Source: Ceraceosorus guamensis
Lineage: Eukaryota; Basidiomycota; Exobasidiomycetes; Ceraceosorales; Ceraceosoraceae
NCBI RefSeq assembly: GCF_003144195.1
Contig: NW_020290031.1
Location: 8,635 to 72,634, forward strand
DNA: 64,000 nt
Direction: 5' to 3'
Below the pieces are notes generated by a model, which saw only the letters and a list, made by a program, of their open reading frames with translations, had not been told where the DNA came from and ran no database searches. A program made the position numbers and the translations under genes. Shown here one piece after another: positions 60,301 to 64,000 of this stretch (position 1 is its first letter; each line of letters begins with the position of its first letter).

Positions 60301-62081
60301 GAGATTAGGTTACGTTCGCCAGTAGTGGCATTCTCGTCCGTGCCGCGCCTTCTGCGTGTCGAAATGATCGATCTAGCTGGCGAGGAGCTGAGCTCATCTT
60401 CTGCCCTCGTCATTTGGTGTGCGTGCGTCTCGTGTGATGCCGGAGCGGGAGTGGCCGTTGGCGTCTGTCGCGGAGCGAAGTCAGCAAGCGATCGATTTAG
60501 AGCAAGCACCTCTCCATGATCTGTCTCTTCGTCGCTGAGAAGTGCTGCGCTCGCCTCCACGTCCGCCGATCGAGCTGTACCTCGCTCAGCGCCTTGCGAA
60601 GGTTGAGCTCGTGCGTCTTGTGCGGTTGATGCATATACACTGCGCTGAGGAGTGCCCAGTAGCATTCTCCGTTCGGCGGGAGGCGGGGTGCTCGTCATGT
60701 TGAAGCCCATCGCTGCCTCAAATTCTCTGCTCGAACCTGATGGCAAGGCGTTTTCTAGCCTTCGATCCTCATCAGCCTCGGGGTGCCTTGCCAGCCAGCT
60801 CTTGACTTGGCCTATCCAATCGACCATCTTAGCCTCCTCGGCTTTCTTGCGGGATCGATCTGCGGCCGCTTTGTCATCCTTCGGCGTCTTGTCACCCGCT
60901 ATCGTATCCGATGTGACAGCTGAGGACAGGCCAGACTCGGCTCGAAGGTGACTGGCGCTGGACCCTGTCGCATTAGCTGCTCTCTCACGCACCACTGCGT
61001 AAGGCGTCTTTGGCGTCGTCGGCATGACGCTGATGTGAGGTGGCGGCCAAGTGATGGGATTTGCTTCAATCATTAGCGTCCTCAAGTTCTTCATCTTCGC
61101 TATCCAAGCAGGAAGCTTGCGCAACCTATTGTTCGCGATGGATAGGATCCGTAGCTGAAGTAGCCTGCCAGGCTCAGCTGGCAGCTTCCGAATCTTGTTA
61201 CGACTAATGTCAAGTATCTCCAAAGCCGGCAATTCGCAAATGCACGCTGGAAATACTGTGATGAGGTTCCAGCGCACGTTGAGATAGCGTAGCTTGTTCA
61301 GCTGCCCGAAATTGTCTGGCAGCCTGGTGATGGTATTATAGCCCAGAGCGAGACGAATTATGTCACTTCCGATGAGATCCACTACCTCCCCAGGTATGTT
61401 TCCAATCCTTTTGTGACACAAGTCCAGAGTGTAGATGTCTAGACTAGCGATGCCGCCCTCTGACGGGATGGAAAGCTCGCTTGAGGTGACACCTCGCTTT
61501 GATTGCGCCTTCAGGTCCGCAACCAAGGTCAGACATTCCGAATCACTGATTGGCTCGGCCAAGGTTTTTGAGCGGTCTTCGAGGAGTGTCCCGCCAAGTG
61601 AAGTCTCCTTGTCCCGAGCACGAGGCGGCAGCGGCGTCGATGAGCTGTGGACGCTGGTGTTGGGCGTCTCCACGCTCATGCTCAATTCGACGTTACTGTG
61701 GCCCCCCAAAGAGGATGGGCCTCGGACATGATGACCCCCAGGGCTTGCATTTGGAGTCTCGTACAAAGAAGTCGACCCTACGAATCCGATCGTTTCCTGC
61801 TCGTCTTCAGCCTCGGCGTCATCAGCGCGGCTTGTCGGAGAGGCTCGTCCGGGCGGTCTAGGTGTGAGCTGAGATTGTGGACTCGCAAGCTGAGAGAGAT
61901 AGCTTGAGGGCGACATTGAGTGGGAGTGGGAGTGGGATCGGGAGTGCGAGTGCGAGTGCGAGTGGGAGTGGGAAGAGTTGGAATGTGATTGCGAGCTTGC
62001 TTGCGAATGCGTTTGGGCGGTCGAAGGTCGATGTGTCGATTGTGCTGCACCGCGCACATTCGGAGGGCTGTAGTTCCTCAT
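57364..62081 (-). CDS. SOG2: RAM signalling network protein Sog2 (LRR + SOG2 domain)
   Basis: Sog2 is a leucine-rich-repeat scaffold that binds the kinase Kic1 in the RAM network controlling polarity, cell separation and morphogenesis. Exons 62081-57648 and 57570-57364 give 1,546 residues. Residues about 40-60 are a Ser-His repeat. LRRs run about 217-337: LDLCHKRIGNIPGEVV, IIRLALGYNTITRLPDNF, LRYLNVRWNLITVFP, LEILDISRNKIRKLP, LRILSIANNRLRKLP. Long disordered stretches follow. The SOG2 domain begins near 893 (LVDATRGVLYALSQIYTALKSYVSFALGAGADERHAATHFKKV) and continues to about 1045, with C-terminal parts (LVELVAEVTSVASAVWTTLLEHL; LRREVRELAMSSAEL-type) and exon 2 (AVISISTQIKATSVEHAFPKP). The final acceptor is the CAG at 57571; the nearer one would hit a stop. 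An upstream exon is possible. Confidence 0.93.
61916..61973 (-). repeat. Ser-His coding hexamer repeat in SOG2-like gene
   Basis: Tandem GAGTGG/GAGTGC units on the plus strand encode alternating Ser and His (with one Arg) near the N-terminus of the Sog2-like protein. Confidence 0.85.
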
Positions 62082-62720
62082 AGCGGCGACGCAGAGCTCT
62101 ATGATGTGCGGCACTGTAGACTATGCTACTCTTGGACAGGATGTTGAAGCTCAGAGCACAGATACGAGGAGAGAGAGGGCGTGTGTCACCGGACGCCCGC
62201 GCCCTGGAGCAGTGCGATGCTGACAGCTGGCATCGGCTCGTATTTGAGTTGCAAGTAAGGATGAATCTTGGACACGCACACAGTCGCCTTTGACAGACAA
62301 ATTTGGAGCGAGTGCTGGCGAGGATGCGATGGCGAAAGTCGACAGTGAAAAATGCTAAGCTGAATCAAAGCATGTTCTGAATGGATTTGCTCACTTTGAA
62401 TAACGCATCCATCGTCAAGGCGTGAGTCGTGAATGTGAGTCAAGAGTGGCTGTGTTCGATGCGCATCACGTGAAGCTTCCTTGGCCGCTGTAACGCAGAC
62501 GGCCTTGGTGAGCTCCGCGCTCGAGATGACCTGCCGTTGCTTCTTTTGACTCACACAGACTCACACTCTCACACTCTTGACTCAAGGCTCTAGGATTTGT
62601 GTCTGGCTTCTACTTTGCCGATATAAAAACCCTCCATGGCTACAACCCTGCAAGCAGGTGTTTGTCGAGAAGTAGGTGTGAGCCTTCGGTGTATGCTCGC
62701 TGTGCGGAGAGTCGCGCGCA
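62082..62720. promoter_or_regulatory. Divergent upstream region, SOG2-like / METTL4-like
   Basis: 639 bases between divergent starts. A cluster of CACACTCTTGACTC-type words lies at 62555-62590 and GTGAGTCGTGAATGTGAGTC at 62422-62441. A possible extra 5' exon of the SOG2-like gene, ending before an acceptor-like CTACAG at about 62116, cannot be excluded. Confidence 0.45.
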
Positions 62721-64000
62721 ATGGCGTTCGAAGGGGCTCGAAATGAAGCATTGGCGAGGAGTCCCCAGCACGAGTTCAAGAGCGATCCCAATGACACGAG
62801 CGTCGTCCTCCATCTCGAACGCAATACCAGCAGAGAGACTGCGCCAGCTGATCAGATCGAGATGTACGTGGTAGACTCCGCAAGGCCCTTCCTCGATACC
62901 TTGCCAGCGGGAACTCGTCTTTGGCTACCACGTCATCCTCCGACAGAGCAATTTAATGTGGAGTCTTGCGCAAAGCCATTCTCGCAAACCGCGTCGAATA
63001 CTAAACATGCTGCTCCACGCAAGAAGAGGAAGCTAGATGCTAGCACCATCGACCTGTTCTCCGACATTGGAGGAGAATGTCTGGAGCAAGTACGAATTCA
63101 CGTCACTCAGGGATCTCGAAACGAAAATCCGTGGTCTCTCAACCGTCATATCAGAGTCGACCTCCCACGCTCCGCTGAATGTGATGAGCGTGGCGCCCTT
63201 CCTGTGGCTGCATTTGGCCGCGACAAAGCAGGTCAAGCGGTCATCGACTGGCCCGCAATCGAGCAAAGGCAGTGCGACGCATCCTCACGGCAATTCCAGC
63301 ACGCTCTTCACGCCAAATCTCGGTCTGTACCCCAAGCCTCTGATCAGGTCCCATCAGGCACCGGTACAGCTGCATACACACTTTCTTTGGCTCATCGCCT
63401 CGTTCTGAATGAATCGAGTAGTCATGCTGAAGAGCTTGCAATCGCGACCACCGATGTACCCGACGGAGAACCATCCGAGCAAGGCGAGACGCGGCAGCCC
63501 ACGCTTCTCATGCCATGTCACTCTGGGTTTCTTCTGACGGACCTGCTCAAGAGTCAGCTGACGCTTCCAAGCGGGTTCCCGGAAGTGCTTCAATTCTGTG
63601 CGTGTATCACTTTGATCGAATGCGATGCTTCCAAAGCATGCGCTACTCGTGACTAACTCGGGCGCTACACTGCGTTTTTGCGTCCCTTGCGTCTCATATC
63701 GGTGCAGTGCATACAAGGCAACTTTCGCTGTTGCTTTTGGATCCACCCTATCCGAATGCTTCGGTCGCGAGAGCTAGCAAGCGCAACAAGCACAAGGAAG
63801 CCTACTCTCCAGTGCAAGATCTGTACGATCTCTGGAAGCTGAGAGATTGTGTCGCCCGACTTCTCAAGGCAGGCTCAGCTGAACGCTCATTGGCGCAAAA
63901 TGCGGGACTCAATTCACATTATGCGAAGGAACGGGCCACGCTCGTGGCGTGCTGGGTTACAAATGATGTGAGCAAGGGTGCCGATGTAGAGGGACGCCAA
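62721..64000 (+). CDS. MT-A70 family adenine methyltransferase, METTL4-like (3' part outside window)
   Basis: METTL4-type enzymes methylate the N6 of adenine, in snRNA or reported in DNA, with SAM. Exon 1 is 62721-63597 and exon 2 starts at 63708 and reaches the window end, giving 390 residues so far. The first 290 residues are poorly conserved, with PRKKRKLD resembling a nuclear localisation signal and LMPCHSGFLLTDL before the catalytic domain. LLLLDPPYPNASVARASKRN carries the DPP[WY] motif (D304-Y307), which binds SAM and substrate. YSPVQDLYDLWKLRDCVARLL and TLVACWVTND follow the LL.DPPW..S..R, then Y, then W.TN order of METTL4 homologs. The N-terminal residues before L293 are joined by a GTGCGT donor, weaker than usual. 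A GTGAGC after WVTND could be the next donor. Confidence 0.8.

Overview
This is a nuclear window from a fungus. Nearly every gene is split by short spliceosomal introns, mostly about 65-150 nt, with GTGAGT or GTAAGT donors and CAG/TAG acceptors. The proteins are recognisably fungal: Vma5, Pex13, Pex4, Med10, Ade1, Hst2, a Sog2-domain protein and an Erd1/EXS protein. A ten-exon membrane-protein gene resembling the basidiomycete DUF6534 family, long low-complexity insertions in conserved proteins, and many intergenic ATTCGTGA/TCACGAAT words point to a basidiomycete, most likely Ustilaginomycotina (smut relatives). That placement is inference. I see no rRNA, tRNA, CRISPR, transposon or virus-derived element.

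Layout. 1-7 kb: 3' end of an unknown gene (+), TFIIS (-), PEX13 (-), VMA5 (+). 7.1-10.4 kb: 3.3 kb with no supportable gene. 10.4-19.2 kb: DUF6534-like membrane protein (+), NAPE-PLD-like metallo-beta-lactamase hydrolase (-), ERD1/EXS protein (-). 19.2-21.5 kb: gene-free, with triplet and heptamer tandem repeats. 21.5-31.1 kb: MED10 (+), a 1,660-residue STE20/GCK-type kinase (-), tRNA-dihydrouridine synthase 2 (+). 31.8-40 kb: RKM4-like SET methyltransferase (+), ADE1 (-), HST2-type sirtuin (+), PEX4 (+). 40.3-48.8 kb: acid-lipase/steryl-ester hydrolase (-), peroxisomal acyl-CoA oxidase (+), small thioredoxin-fold oxidoreductase (-). 50.7-64 kb: GST-like protein (+), tubulin cofactor C (-), leucine-rich-repeat protein with an RG-rich N-terminus (+), Sog2-type RAM-network protein (-), and the 5' part of an MT-A70/METTL4-like methyltransferase (+) cut by the window edge.

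Most genes are housekeeping, but two themes recur. Peroxisome biogenesis and fatty-acid catabolism supply PEX13, PEX4, a steryl-ester lipase and an acyl-CoA oxidase ending in SRL; the last three are adjacent. The RAM/MOR morphogenesis network supplies the GCK-type kinase and the SOG2 protein. No obviously new multi-gene system is visible. The most unusual items are the domain architectures (very long N-terminal extensions, insertions inside conserved folds), the 8-copy GGTGAGT heptamer array, and the dispersed intergenic word family.

Exon boundaries were worked out by hand from GT..AG signals and reading-frame continuity. In every complete gene the summed exons are a multiple of three and end in a stop codon.
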